64,000 bases of DNA from Cupriavidus neocaledonicus (GTDB lineage: Bacteria > Pseudomonadota > Gammaproteobacteria > Burkholderiales > Burkholderiaceae), in assembly GCF_000372525.1 (NCBI RefSeq), contig NZ_AQUR01000103.1:1-64000 (forward strand). The letters run 5' to 3'. The notes beneath the pieces are model-generated. The model ran no database searches and was not told the origin of the DNA. It was given only the letters and a program-made list of their open reading frames with translations. Within the stretch, counting starts at the first letter, position 1, and every line of letters begins with the position of its first letter. The position numbers were made by a program, and so were the translations under genes. This document shows positions 7,895-16,403 of this stretch, piece after piece.

Positions 7895-8122
7895 TCAGGC
7901 GGCCAGGTCCACGCGGGCACGCGGGCGGGATATCCGGCAGCTGGCTGCATGCGGGCCTGCGTAGATGATGGCCGCGCCATGGTGGCGCGAGGCATGCGCT
8001 TCGACGCTGGCGAAGGAGTCAAAGCCGGTCACGCCGCCGCGGGACCCGTCGGCAAAGACCGGCGTGGCATACCAGCGGCCGCACAACGGTCCCTGCAGGA
8101 TGAACTTGACGATATTGGACAC
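7895..8122 (-). CDS. Small hypothetical protein
   Basis: A 75-residue protein that I do not recognise. The proposed GTG at 8122 is preceded by GGGAGCGGAT, a plausible ribosome site; an ATG further upstream gives 106 residues but has none. The sequence alternates short beta-prone stretches with charged turns, has no signal peptide or membrane segment, and no cofactor motif. It lies just downstream of another small unknown gene in the same direction, possibly co-transcribed. Translation itself is plausible but unproven. Confidence 0.45.
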   Translation of the reverse strand: MSNIVKFILQGPLCGRWYATPVFADGSRGGVTGFDSFASVEAHASRHHGAAIIYAGPHAASCRISRPRARVDLAA

Positions 8123-8233
8123 ATCCGCTCCCGATTGAGACGCCCGAGCCACCCGAGACATCCAGGGAACACCATGCCCTGGCTGGTGCCGGGCGGGTTC
8201 CGGCATGGCAGGCAAAGTCGCCCGCCGACGCGA

Positions 8234-8491
8234 TCAGTTGGTGCGCAGGCCGGTCTTGCGCTGCGACCCGCGAATGTCGGTATAGCCAAGCTCGCGCATG
8301 TCGATCCACACCTTGCCCCAGGCAATGCCTTCCGCCATGGCGCGTTCCAGCGTGCGGTGGCTGCCGAGCGGACCCGAGAGGATCACGGTCTGGCCGTCGC
8401 GCTCGACGGATACGGAAGCTTCGAACAGGGCATCGGCCAGCGGGCGGGCGCTGCCGCGCACGACGTAGCCAAAATAGTTCTGTGTGGCCAT
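8234..8491 (-). CDS. Small hypothetical protein
   Basis: An 85-residue protein without recognised domain, preceded by AAGGAGAGC at good spacing, so expression is likely. It looks like a compact alpha/beta cytosolic protein with basic character and no signal peptide. It may be in an operon with the 75-residue gene downstream, separated by about 110 bp that contain two short GC hairpins. No function is suggested. Confidence 0.6.
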   Translation of the reverse strand: MATQNYFGYVVRGSARPLADALFEASVSVERDGQTVILSGPLGSHRTLERAMAEGIAWGKVWIDMRELGYTDIRGSQRKTGLRTN

Positions 8492-8777
8492 CGCTGCTCT
8501 CCTTGTCTACCCATCCTGTGCGGCCTCGCGCCATCGGCATGCCGGTGCGACGGGTGCCAGGGTGGGTCGCCTTCCTTGCGATGCTAGCGAACTCCGCTGG
8601 CTGCCGGTGCATGGCGGGCATGTACGGAATTTTTCCTTTCGTACCCAGGCCGGGCGCTGGCGAACCGATGGCGGTTGCCGGCGCGAGCGCGCACGCTGAG
8701 GTACATTGCCTGCATTGGCTGCAATCGTGCGCCAGCCACGATCCGCGGCCCTGAGCCTGCATCCGCGTTCCTGCCCC

Positions 8778-9392
8778 ATGCCGTCGACCTTTGTTTATTC
8801 AAACCGAGTCCGCAACCCGGAGGCGATGGAAGCCGAACTGCACCTCGCATACCGCGCCGGCTATACCGTGGATCTGCGTCGGACCTTCTGGGAACACCAG
8901 CCGCCATCCGTGCTGATCGCGGATCGGCCCAGGCTGCAGTCGATGCTGCGGCAGGTCCGGCACGGCGACACGGTGGTGGTGATGGCATTGCGCTGCCTGG
9001 GTTCGACCGTGGCCGAAACGCTGGACACCATCGGCCGCGTGCGGCAGCTGGGTGCGGCGCTGTATTGCCTGCAGCTCGGCCAGGTCAACCTGGCCAGTGC
9101 CACGCCGCCGCAAGCGGTGAAGGTGCTGCGCGCCGCGGCCACGCTGGAAGGTTCCCGGCGCAGCGCGCGCATACGCGAGAGCCTGGCCGCGGCCAAGGCG
9201 GTGGGCCATCCGGTCGGCCGTCCGCCGAAACACACGGCCGAGCAGCGCGCGGCCATCCTGCAGGCATTGCACGCCGGGGAATCGGTCAGCGCCGCCGCGC
9301 GGCGCTTCCATACCACGCGCCAGACCGTGATGCGCATCCGCGCCGGCAGCGCCGCGCCGGCGCCCGCGGCCACCAAGTCCGGCAAGGCCTGA
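8778..9392 (+). CDS. Resolvase/invertase-like protein lacking catalytic residues
   Basis: A 204-residue protein with the layout of a small serine recombinase: an N-terminal resolvase-like domain (about 1-130), a linker helix, then VGRPPK and a C-terminal helix-turn-helix (about 150-190, SAAARRFHTTRQTVMRI). The fold landmarks remain, for example ADRPRL where resolvases have TDREGL, and a GDTVVV strand. However, the active-site motif Y-A-R-V-S is replaced by YSNRV, and the LDRLGR motif by LRCLGS. The nucleophilic Ser and the key Arg residues are therefore not seen. It is probably a DNA-binding protein, not a recombinase. It lies just upstream of the CheB gene and its sigma-54-like promoter. The start at 8778 fits the domain; a longer frame exists. 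Confidence 0.7.
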   Translation: MPSTFVYSNRVRNPEAMEAELHLAYRAGYTVDLRRTFWEHQPPSVLIADRPRLQSMLRQVRHGDTVVVMALRCLGSTVAETLDTIGRVRQLGAALYCLQLGQVNLASATPPQAVKVLRAAATLEGSRRSARIRESLAAAKAVGHPVGRPPKHTAEQRAAILQALHAGESVSAAARRFHTTRQTVMRIRAGSAAPAPAATKSGKA

Positions 9393-9438
9393 TCCGAAGC
9401 TGGCCGGGCCGGCACCATGGCCGGCCGCGACATTGCGT

Positions 9439-9454
9439 TTGGAACGATACTTGC
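9439..9454 (+). promoter_or_regulatory. Candidate sigma-54 promoter of the CheB gene
   Basis: TTGGAACG-ATAC-TTGC matches the RpoN consensus TTGGCACG-N4-TTGCW closely. It has the invariant GG (9441-9442) and GC (9453-9454) separated by exactly 10 bp. Transcription would start near 9466, about 30 bp ahead of the CheB start codon. An upstream activator site was not identified. Confidence 0.5.
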
Positions 9455-9494
9455 GTGAACCCGCGTATTCCCACGCGAAGTAGCGGAGTTCCCT

Positions 9495-10463
9495 ATGCTG
9501 CGCGACACGGTTGTGGTCGGCACCTCGAGCGGCGGGGTAGATGCCTTGCGGCAGCTTGCCGCAGACCTTCCGGCCCGCTTCGAGGCGGCAATCCTTGTGG
9601 TCCTGCACATTGGCGCCAACCAGAGCATGCTGCCGCAGATGCTGATGCAGGCAGGGCCGCTGCCGGCACGCCACGCGCGCGACGGCGAAGCGGTGCTGCC
9701 CGGGAACATCTATGTCGCGCCACCCGACCACCACCTCATGATTGACGGCGAGCGCACCATGCTGCGGCGCGGCCCGAAGGAGAACTTCGCGCGCCCGGCC
9801 ATCGACCCGTTGTTCCGCAGCGCGGCGGTCAGTCGGCGCAACCGTGTCATCGGAGCCATCCTGACCGGCCAGCTCGACGACGGCTCCGCCGGCCTGCACG
9901 CGGTGCACGAATGCGGGGGCATCACCATCGTGCAGGATCCCGACAGCGCCTACGCTCCCGACATGCCGCGCAACGCGCTGCGGGCCGTCACACCGCATTA
10001 CGTGCTGCCGCTGAGCGGCATTGCGCCCGAGCTGGCGCGGCTGGCGGGCAGCACCGCGTCTGCGGCGCCCGAGCCGCGCGCGTCGCTGGTGCGCGAGCAT
10101 GCCGTGTCGATGGGGCCGACCTCGATCGACAAGGTCCGGCAGATTGCGCTGCCATCGGCGCTGACCTGCCCGGAGTGCGGCGGTGCGCTCTGGGAGATAC
10201 GCGACGCCGTGCCGCCGCGCTTTCGCTGCCACACCGGGCACACCTTCGGGCTGTTCACGCTGCGCCACACTTGCAGTAACGCACTCGAGCACAGGCTTTA
10301 CGATTCGCTGCGGGCGCTGCACGAGCAGAGTGAACTTTATACACGTATTGCGGCGTATCATATGCAAATTGGGGACAATGACGTGGCACGTCAGTTCACC
10401 GAGGCAGCTGGCCGCGCGGCAGCGTCCGCGAAGCGTATCGCAGATTGGCTTCGCGAGAGCTAG
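9495..10463 (+). CDS. CheB-type protein-glutamate methylesterase with zinc-ribbon tail
   Basis: A 322-residue protein with a CheB catalytic domain (about 4-185) but no receiver domain. The catalytic Ser lies in GTSSGGVDAL, the His in VVLHIG and the Asp in TGQLDDGSAG. The tail has a CxxC pair near residues 225-228 (CPECGG) and a CHTGH segment about 20 residues later, which looks like a zinc site, and then a helical end. Such proteins demethylate chemoreceptor-like or other methylated proteins. Without a receiver it is probably controlled by partner proteins. It is followed 41 bp later by the large hybrid kinase that carries its own CheB and CheR domains. A GCGGAG ribosome site precedes the ATG. 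Confidence 0.8.
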   Translation: MLRDTVVVGTSSGGVDALRQLAADLPARFEAAILVVLHIGANQSMLPQMLMQAGPLPARHARDGEAVLPGNIYVAPPDHHLMIDGERTMLRRGPKENFARPAIDPLFRSAAVSRRNRVIGAILTGQLDDGSAGLHAVHECGGITIVQDPDSAYAPDMPRNALRAVTPHYVLPLSGIAPELARLAGSTASAAPEPRASLVREHAVSMGPTSIDKVRQIALPSALTCPECGGALWEIRDAVPPRFRCHTGHTFGLFTLRHTCSNALEHRLYDSLRALHEQSELYTRIAAYHMQIGDNDVARQFTEAAGRAAASAKRIADWLRES

Positions 10464-10504
10464 CGCCCCGAGCGGCCGGCGCATTCCCTTCTTTCCGTGC
10501 AGCA

Positions 10505-13500
10505 ATGGCCAAACACCGCGAACGCTCTTTGCCGAGCCAGCTCGCCTTTCCCGTGGTGGGGATCGGCGCGTCGGCCGGTGGTATCGAAGCCCTGATCCAG
10601 ATTTTTGAAGGACTGCCCAGCACTACCGGGGCGGCCTACGTGCTGGTGGTTCATCTCGCTCCCGACCACGCCAGCCACCTCGCCGACCTGCTGCAGTCGC
10701 GCACCAGCATGCGGGTCCAGCAGGTCACCGCGTCGATGCCGATCGAGGCCAACCACGTTTACGTCATCGCGCCGAACCACCATCTGACCAAGGTGGACGG
10801 CTATCTGCGCGTAAGCCCGCAAGAGCCCGGCCGCAATCGCAGCACCGCCAACATCGACCTGTTCTTCCGCTCGCTTGCCGAAGCGCACCAGCGGCGCGCG
10901 GTGTCGGTGGTGCTGTCGGGCGCTGGCTCGGACGGCTCGGTGGGCCTGACGCGCGTCAAGGAGCTGGGCGGCATCGCCATTGCCCAGGAGCCGGACGATG
11001 CCGCGTATTCCAGCATGCCGCGCTCCGCGATCAGTACCGGCATGGTCGACTTCATCGTCCGCGCCAGCGACATCCCGCAGCGCCTGATGGACCTGTGGAG
11101 CGCCGCCAGCCATATCCGGCTGCCCGCGGCGATCGACGACGCGGAACCCACCACGCACCCTACGCCGCAATCCGAAAGCAGCGAGCGGGCGCTGCGCGAG
11201 ATCATGGTGATCCTGCGCAGCCGCACCTCGCACGATTTCCGGCACTACAAGCGCGCCACGGTGCTGCGCCGCATCGAGCGGCGGCTGCAGGTCAACGGAT
11301 TGACCGACCTGCAGCAGTACCGCGACTACCTGCACCTGCACCCCGACGAGACCCCGGCGCTGCTGCAGGACATGCTGATCAGCGTGACGAACTTCTTCCG
11401 CGACAAGGAGGCGTTCGACGCGCTGCGCACGCAGGTGTTGCCGCAGCTGTTCGAGAACCGTGCCGAAGGCGAAGTGATTCGCGTCTGGACCCCGGGCTGC
11501 GCCACCGGCGAGGAAGCGTACTCGCTTGCCATGCTGCTGCAGGAGGCGTCGGCGCATGCGCCCCAGCAGGTGTCGTTCCAGGTCTTCGCCACGGATATCG
11601 ACGAGCGCGCCGTGGCCATCGCGCGCAACGGCCTGTACCCGGAGCCGATCGCGAACGACATCGATCCGGCCCGGATCCGGCAGTTCTTCACCAAGGAAGG
11701 CTCGCACCTGCGCGTGCGCAAGGAGCTGCGCGAGCGGGTATTGTTCGCGCTGCACAACGTGCTGAGCGACCCGCCGTTTTCGCGGCTGGACCTGGTCTGC
11801 TGCCGCAACCTGCTGATCTACCTGGACCGCGACGCGCAGACCGAGATCCTGCGTACCTTCCATTTCGCGCTGCGGCCCGGCGGCTATCTGTTCCTCGGCA
11901 ACTCCGAAGCGGCAGACAGCGTCAGCAACCTGTTTTCAGTGGTCGACAAGAAGGCGCGCATCTACCGCGCCAACGTCGCGGTGCGCGCCGACACGCCGCT
12001 GCCGCTCGCCATCGCCGGCATCAGCGCGGCCCGTCCTTCCGTATCGGTGCTGCAGCCTTCGGGCAAGCGCAAGTTTTCCTTCGGCGACCTGCACCAGCGT
12101 CTGATCGAGCAGCATGCGCCGCCCAGCGTGCTGGTCAGCCGCGAATCCGAGATCGTGCACCTGTCGGACCGCGCCGGGCGCTTCCTGCAGTACGTCGGTG
12201 GCGAACCCTCGCACAACATCATCGCGGTGGTGCGGCCCGAGCTGCGGCTGGAGCTGCGCACCGCGATCTACCAGGCCCTGCAGACCAACCATAGCGTCGA
12301 GGCCAGGCGCGTGCAGCTGGAACGGGACGGCAAGCACTTCTTCGTCAACATGACCGCGCGCCCGGTGCACGACGCCGAAGCCAATGGCGACTTCGTGCTG
12401 GTGCTGTTCGACGAGGTCGAAGACAGCATGAGCGCCGCGCCGGCCGGCCAGCCGGGCGAGGAGCGCGATCCGATGATCGCGCAGCTGGAGCGCGAGCTGC
12501 AGCGTACCAAGGAACAGCTGCAAGCCACCATCGAGCAGTCCGAGACTTCGACCGAAGAGCTCAAGGCCTCCAACGAAGAGCTGCAGGCGATCAACGAAGA
12601 GCTGCGCTCTGCCACCGAGGAACTGGAAACCAGCAAAGAAGAGCTGCAGTCGATCAACGAGGAACTCACCACGGTCAATGCCGAGCTGAAGTCCAAGGTC
12701 GAGGAAACCGGCAAGATCAACGACGACCTGCAGAACCTGATCACGGCCAACGACATCGGCACCGTGTTCGTCGACCGCAGCATGTGCATCAAGCGCTTTA
12801 CGCCGCGCGCGATCGATGTGTTCAGCATCATTCCCTCCGACATCGGCCGATCGCTGCTCGACATCACCCACCGGCTCGAGTACGACAAGCTCGCCGACGA
12901 CGCCGCCGAGGCCTTCGACTCGCTGCGCCTGATCGAACGCGAAGTGCGCAGCAACGACGGCCGCTGGTACCTGGCGCGCTTCCTGCCCTATCGCACCACC
13001 GAGGACCGCATCGACGGCGCGGTGCTTTCCTTCATCGACATCACCTCGCGGCGTGCCGCCGAAGAGCGCCTGCGCGAAGGCGAGAAGCGCATGAACATCG
13101 TCGCCGAGAGCACGCGCGACTACGCCATCATCACTTTCGACGACCAGGGCCGCGTCAACAGCTGGAACACCGGTGCCGAGCGTATCTTCGGCCTCAGCGA
13201 GGCCGACATGCTGGGCGCGCCGGCGGACGTGCTGTACACGCCGGAGGACCGCGCCGCGGGCGTGCCGCAGGAAGAGATGGCGCAGGCGCGCATGTACGGC
13301 CGGGTCGAGGAGGACCGCTGGCACGTACGCAAGGACGGCAGCCGCTTCCGCACCACCGGCGTGCTGTCGCGCCTGGACAAGGGCGGGGTCAGCGGCTTTG
13401 CCAAGATCATGCGCGACCTCGACGAACTGGCGCTGACCCGCATTGCTACCCGCACCGTGCGTCCAGGCGATGCCGCCAGCGTGCCGGGCAACGAATCCAT

Positions 13501-14617
13501 CGACCGGCGCGCGGAACGGCTGCGCGACGAATTCCTCGCGGTGGTGTCGCACGAACTGAAGCATCCGCTCAACCTGATCAGCGCAAGCGCGGAACTGATC
13601 AGCCGTGCGCCCGATGCGCGTGGCAGCGACGTGATCCAGCGCGCCGCCGCCACCATCCGCCGCACGGTGATGAGCCAGGCGCATATCATCGACGATCTGC
13701 TCGACATGTCGCGCCTGCGTACCGGCAAGCTGTCGATCGCGCATGCGCCGCTCGACTGGAGCGAGGTGGTCGCCCGGGTCTGCAGCGCCATCGAGGAGGA
13801 GGTCGCGCGCAAGCAGATCACGCTGGAGCGATCACTGCCGGCGCGGCCGGTGATGATCGACGCGGACCTGACGCGCATCGAGCAGATCGTGTGGAACCTG
13901 GTCAGCAACGCCATCAAGTACACCGGTGCCGGCGGCGTCATCACGGTGTCGCTGAAGCCTGCGCAAGGCGAGGGCGTGCTGGAGGTGCGCGACACCGGCG
14001 CCGGCATCGATGCGCAAAGCCTGCCGCACATCTTCGACATGTTCCGCCAGGGGGCCGCACCGTCCGCGCGCAAGGGCGGACTGGGCATCGGCCTGTCGCT
14101 GGTGCGGGAACTGGTCACGGTGCAGGGCGGTACCGTCCGGGCCGAATCGGAAGGGCAGGGCAAGGGGGCGCTGTTTACCGTGACCTTCCCGCTTTGCGCC
14201 AGCGTCCCGCTGCAGAACGGCGCCAGCCAGACCTCGACGCGGCCGCTCGAAAACACCACCATCATGCTGGTCGACGACGATCCCGGCACGGTCGAGACCT
14301 TCAAGCTGCTGCTGGAGATGGAAGGCGCGCACGTCAACGTTGCCACCAGCGCGCAGGATGCCATGCGCCAGCTGGAGACGCTGCGGCCCGACCTGCTGCT
14401 GTCAGACATCGGCATGCCCGACATGGACGGCCTGGAATTCATCCGGGCGATCCGCAACGACCCGCAGCTGAGCCAGCTGACCGCGTTTGCGCTCAGCGGG
14501 TACGGGCGGCCCGACGATATTCGGCGCTCGATGCATGCGGGCTTCGACGCCCACCTGACCAAGCCGGTATCGCTCGATGCGCTGATCAACGCCATCGACG
14601 AACTGCGCGCCAGCTAG
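10505..14617 (+). CDS. CheB-CheR-PAS hybrid sensor histidine kinase with receiver
   Basis: A 1370-residue multidomain signalling protein. In order it has: CheB methylesterase (about 15-195; GIGASAGG, VVHLAPDH, SGAGSDGS); CheR N-terminal and methyltransferase domains (about 228-490; TPGCATGEEAYS, CCRNLLIYLD); a PAS-like region (about 525-580); a coiled coil of repeated EEL units (about 657-752); and two PAS domains (about 750-848 and 862-957). These are followed by HisKA (H1016 in SHELKHPL), HATPase (about 1115-1230) and a receiver (about 1253-1368, phospho-acceptor D1301 in LLLSDIGMPD). It has no membrane segment, so it is a cytosolic sensor. The ATG at 10505 has a weak ribosome site; a TTG at 10445 overlapping the CheB gene is an alternative start. 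It likely functions with the preceding CheB-type protein. Confidence 0.88.
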   Translation: MAKHRERSLPSQLAFPVVGIGASAGGIEALIQIFEGLPSTTGAAYVLVVHLAPDHASHLADLLQSRTSMRVQQVTASMPIEANHVYVIAPNHHLTKVDGYLRVSPQEPGRNRSTANIDLFFRSLAEAHQRRAVSVVLSGAGSDGSVGLTRVKELGGIAIAQEPDDAAYSSMPRSAISTGMVDFIVRASDIPQRLMDLWSAASHIRLPAAIDDAEPTTHPTPQSESSERALREIMVILRSRTSHDFRHYKRATVLRRIERRLQVNGLTDLQQYRDYLHLHPDETPALLQDMLISVTNFFRDKEAFDALRTQVLPQLFENRAEGEVIRVWTPGCATGEEAYSLAMLLQEASAHAPQQVSFQVFATDIDERAVAIARNGLYPEPIANDIDPARIRQFFTKEGSHLRVRKELRERVLFALHNVLSDPPFSRLDLVCCRNLLIYLDRDAQTEILRTFHFALRPGGYLFLGNSEAADSVSNLFSVVDKKARIYRANVAVRADTPLPLAIAGISAARPSVSVLQPSGKRKFSFGDLHQRLIEQHAPPSVLVSRESEIVHLSDRAGRFLQYVGGEPSHNIIAVVRPELRLELRTAIYQALQTNHSVEARRVQLERDGKHFFVNMTARPVHDAEANGDFVLVLFDEVEDSMSAAPAGQPGEERDPMIAQLERELQRTKEQLQATIEQSETSTEELKASNEELQAINEELRSATEELETSKEELQSINEELTTVNAELKSKVEETGKINDDLQNLITANDIGTVFVDRSMCIKRFTPRAIDVFSIIPSDIGRSLLDITHRLEYDKLADDAAEAFDSLRLIEREVRSNDGRWYLARFLPYRTTEDRIDGAVLSFIDITSRRAAEERLREGEKRMNIVAESTRDYAIITFDDQGRVNSWNTGAERIFGLSEADMLGAPADVLYTPEDRAAGVPQEEMAQARMYGRVEEDRWHVRKDGSRFRTTGVLSRLDKGGVSGFAKIMRDLDELALTRIATRTVRPGDAASVPGNESIDRRAERLRDEFLAVVSHELKHPLNLISASAELISRAPDARGSDVIQRAAATIRRTVMSQAHIIDDLLDMSRLRTGKLSIAHAPLDWSEVVARVCSAIEEEVARKQITLERSLPARPVMIDADLTRIEQIVWNLVSNAIKYTGAGGVITVSLKPAQGEGVLEVRDTGAGIDAQSLPHIFDMFRQGAAPSARKGGLGIGLSLVRELVTVQGGTVRAESEGQGKGALFTVTFPLCASVPLQNGASQTSTRPLENTTIMLVDDDPGTVETFKLLLEMEGAHVNVATSAQDAMRQLETLRPDLLLSDIGMPDMDGLEFIRAIRNDPQLSQLTAFALSGYGRPDDIRRSMHAGFDAHLTKPVSLDALINAIDELRAS

Positions 14618-14628
14618 CGCGCAGTCCC

Positions 14629-14654
14629 GCGCGGCAGCGCATGCGCTGCCGCGC
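14629..14654. terminator. Perfect 26-bp palindrome between convergent genes
   Basis: GCGCGGCAGCGC at 14629-14640 is followed by AT and the exact reverse complement at 14643-14654. It sits in the 40-bp gap between the hybrid kinase stop and the tauC stop, as expected for a bidirectional terminator. No clear T tract follows. Confidence 0.6.
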
Positions 14655-14657
14655 TGC

Positions 14658-15533
14658 TTACATCCGGCCCTTCCAGGGCACCAGCCACCGGGCCAGCTTT
14701 CGCATCAGCAGGTCGAACACATAGGCGATCAGCCCGATCAGCACGATGCCCATGATCACCACGTCGGTGCGCAGGAAGTTGGAGGCGTTCAGCACCATCT
14801 GGCCCAGCCCGGCGGTGGCCGCCACCATCTCGGCGGCCACCAGCGTGGTCCAGCCGAAGCCGATGGCGATGCGCATGCCGGTCAGGATATCGGGCAACGC
14901 CGCCGGGATCACCACATGGCGCACCACCTGCCACGGGCTCGCGCCCATCGAATAGGCGGCGTTGATCTGCTCGATGGTGACCGAGCGCACCCCCGCCTGC
15001 GCCGACATCGCCAGCGGCGCGAAGCAGGCCAGGAAGATCAGCAGCACCTTCGAGGTCTCGTCGATGCCGAACCAGATCACGATCAGCGGCAGGTAGGCCA
15101 GCGGCGGCAGCGGGCGGTAGAACTCGATCGGCGGATCGAAGATGCCCCGGGCGATGCGCGACACGCCCATCATCACGCCGATCGGCACCGCGGTGGCGAC
15201 CGCCAGCGCGAAGGCGCCGAACACGCGCAGCATGCTGGCGGCGAAATGCTCGGTCAGCGGCTGGCCGCCCTGCAGGTTGCCCTGCCAGGCATCGATGAAG
15301 GCGGTGAAGATCGACTCGGGCGTGGGCAGGAACAGCGGCGGCAGCCAGCGCAGGTGGCTGGCCAGCCACCATAGCGCCAGCAGCAGCACCACGGTGATGG
15401 TGGAAATGCGCGAGCTGGACCCTTCGCCAGGCAGGCGGTAGCCCGACACGGTCTTCATGGGGCGGCCGGGCGGGGCCGCGGGCGCCGCGCCGGCATGCGG
15501 CGGCGGCTCGATGCGTTGGACGGTTGCGGACAT
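14658..15533 (-). CDS. tauC: Taurine ABC transporter permease
   Basis: A 291-residue inner-membrane permease of the TauC/SsuC family with about six membrane segments. The cytoplasmic coupling loop for the ATPase is seen as the segment around YSMGASPWQVVRHVVIPAALP. Its N-terminal 35 residues are Pro/Ala-rich. The Met at 15533 is preceded by GAGGAG located in the last codons of tauB. It is the last gene of the order second binding protein, tauA, tauB, tauC. It imports taurine or related sulfonates as a sulfur or carbon source together with TauA and TauB. The taurine dioxygenase TauD normally encoded nearby is absent from this operon. Confidence 0.85.
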   Translation of the reverse strand: MSATVQRIEPPPHAGAAPAAPPGRPMKTVSGYRLPGEGSSSRISTITVVLLLALWWLASHLRWLPPLFLPTPESIFTAFIDAWQGNLQGGQPLTEHFAASMLRVFGAFALAVATAVPIGVMMGVSRIARGIFDPPIEFYRPLPPLAYLPLIVIWFGIDETSKVLLIFLACFAPLAMSAQAGVRSVTIEQINAAYSMGASPWQVVRHVVIPAALPDILTGMRIAIGFGWTTLVAAEMVAATAGLGQMVLNASNFLRTDVVIMGIVLIGLIAYVFDLLMRKLARWLVPWKGRM

Positions 15534-15543
15534 CTGGTTCTCC

Positions 15544-16320
15544 TCAGGCGGTGGCATGGATCAGGTCGACGATCTCTTCGCGGTAGCGGATGAACTCCGG
15601 GTCGGACTTGACCGCGCGGGCGTCGCCGCATGCGATGAAGCGGCGCGCGAACGGCAGTTCATAGGTATGGGCGATGCGTCCGGGCGAAGGCGTCATCACG
15701 ATCAGCCGCGTGGCCAGGAACAGCGCCTCTTCCACGCTGTGCGTGATGAAGAAGACGATCTTCTGCTCGCGCGCCCATAGCTTCAGGATCAGCGCCTGGA
15801 TCGACTCGCGCGTGAGCGCGTCGAGCGCGCCCAGCGGCTCGTCCATCAGCATCACCGCCGGATCGCAGGCGAGCGCGCGGGCAATGCCCACGCGCTGCTG
15901 CATGCCGCCCGAGAGCTGGTAGACCGGCTTGGCGGCGACGCTTTCCAGCCCGACCGCGGCCAGCTTCTCATGGGCGATGCGCAGCCGCTCGGCACGGTTG
16001 ACGCCGCGCAGGCGCAGGCCCAGCGCGACGTTGTCCTCGACGCTGAGCCACGGCATCAGCGCATGCTTCTGGAACACCACGCCGCGCTCGGCGCCGGGGC
16101 CATGCACGGGCTTGCCGCTCAGCCGGATCTCGCCCTCCGACGGCTCCATGAAGCCTGCAATGCATGACAGCAGGGTGGTCTTGCCGCAGCCCGAGGCACC
16201 CAGCGCGACCACGAAATCGCCGCGCTCCATGGTGAGGTTGACCTGCGACAGTGCCAGCGTCTTCGCGCCGCCGGCCGTGCCGTAGTTGACACTGACATTA
16301 TCGATTTCGAGTTGATACAT
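15544..16320 (-). CDS. tauB: Taurine ABC transporter ATP-binding protein
   Basis: A 258-residue ABC ATPase of the nitrate/sulfonate/taurine class. Walker A is GASGCGKTT (about residue 40), the ABC signature is LSGGMQQRVG and Walker B is VMLMDEPLGALD, followed by the H-loop FFITHSVEEA. The start at 16320 matches family length and the conserved N-terminal beta strand; the longer open frame upstream is not family-like. It drives uptake through TauC. The gap to tauC is 10 bp, so the two are co-transcribed. Confidence 0.88.
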   Translation of the reverse strand: MYQLEIDNVSVNYGTAGGAKTLALSQVNLTMERGDFVVALGASGCGKTTLLSCIAGFMEPSEGEIRLSGKPVHGPGAERGVVFQKHALMPWLSVEDNVALGLRLRGVNRAERLRIAHEKLAAVGLESVAAKPVYQLSGGMQQRVGIARALACDPAVMLMDEPLGALDALTRESIQALILKLWAREQKIVFFITHSVEEALFLATRLIVMTPSPGRIAHTYELPFARRFIACGDARAVKSDPEFIRYREEIVDLIHATA

Positions 16321-16403
16321 GATGGGCTTCCGCAACAGGATCGACGGGACCGCCGCATGAAACAGGGGAAGCGGCGGCCAGCTTCGGCAACTGGGGTGGG
16401 TGG

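Noticed and set aside
8778..9392. Active site-specific recombinase with recombination sites nearby
   Set aside because: Catalytic Ser and Arg residues are missing and no paired inverted crossover sites were seen around the gene.
10460..13744. Long open frames on the minus strand inside the hybrid kinase gene
   Set aside because: They are opposite a clear multidomain protein, have no domain signals, and are rich in Arg, Gly, Ala and His as expected for antisense reading of GC-rich codons.
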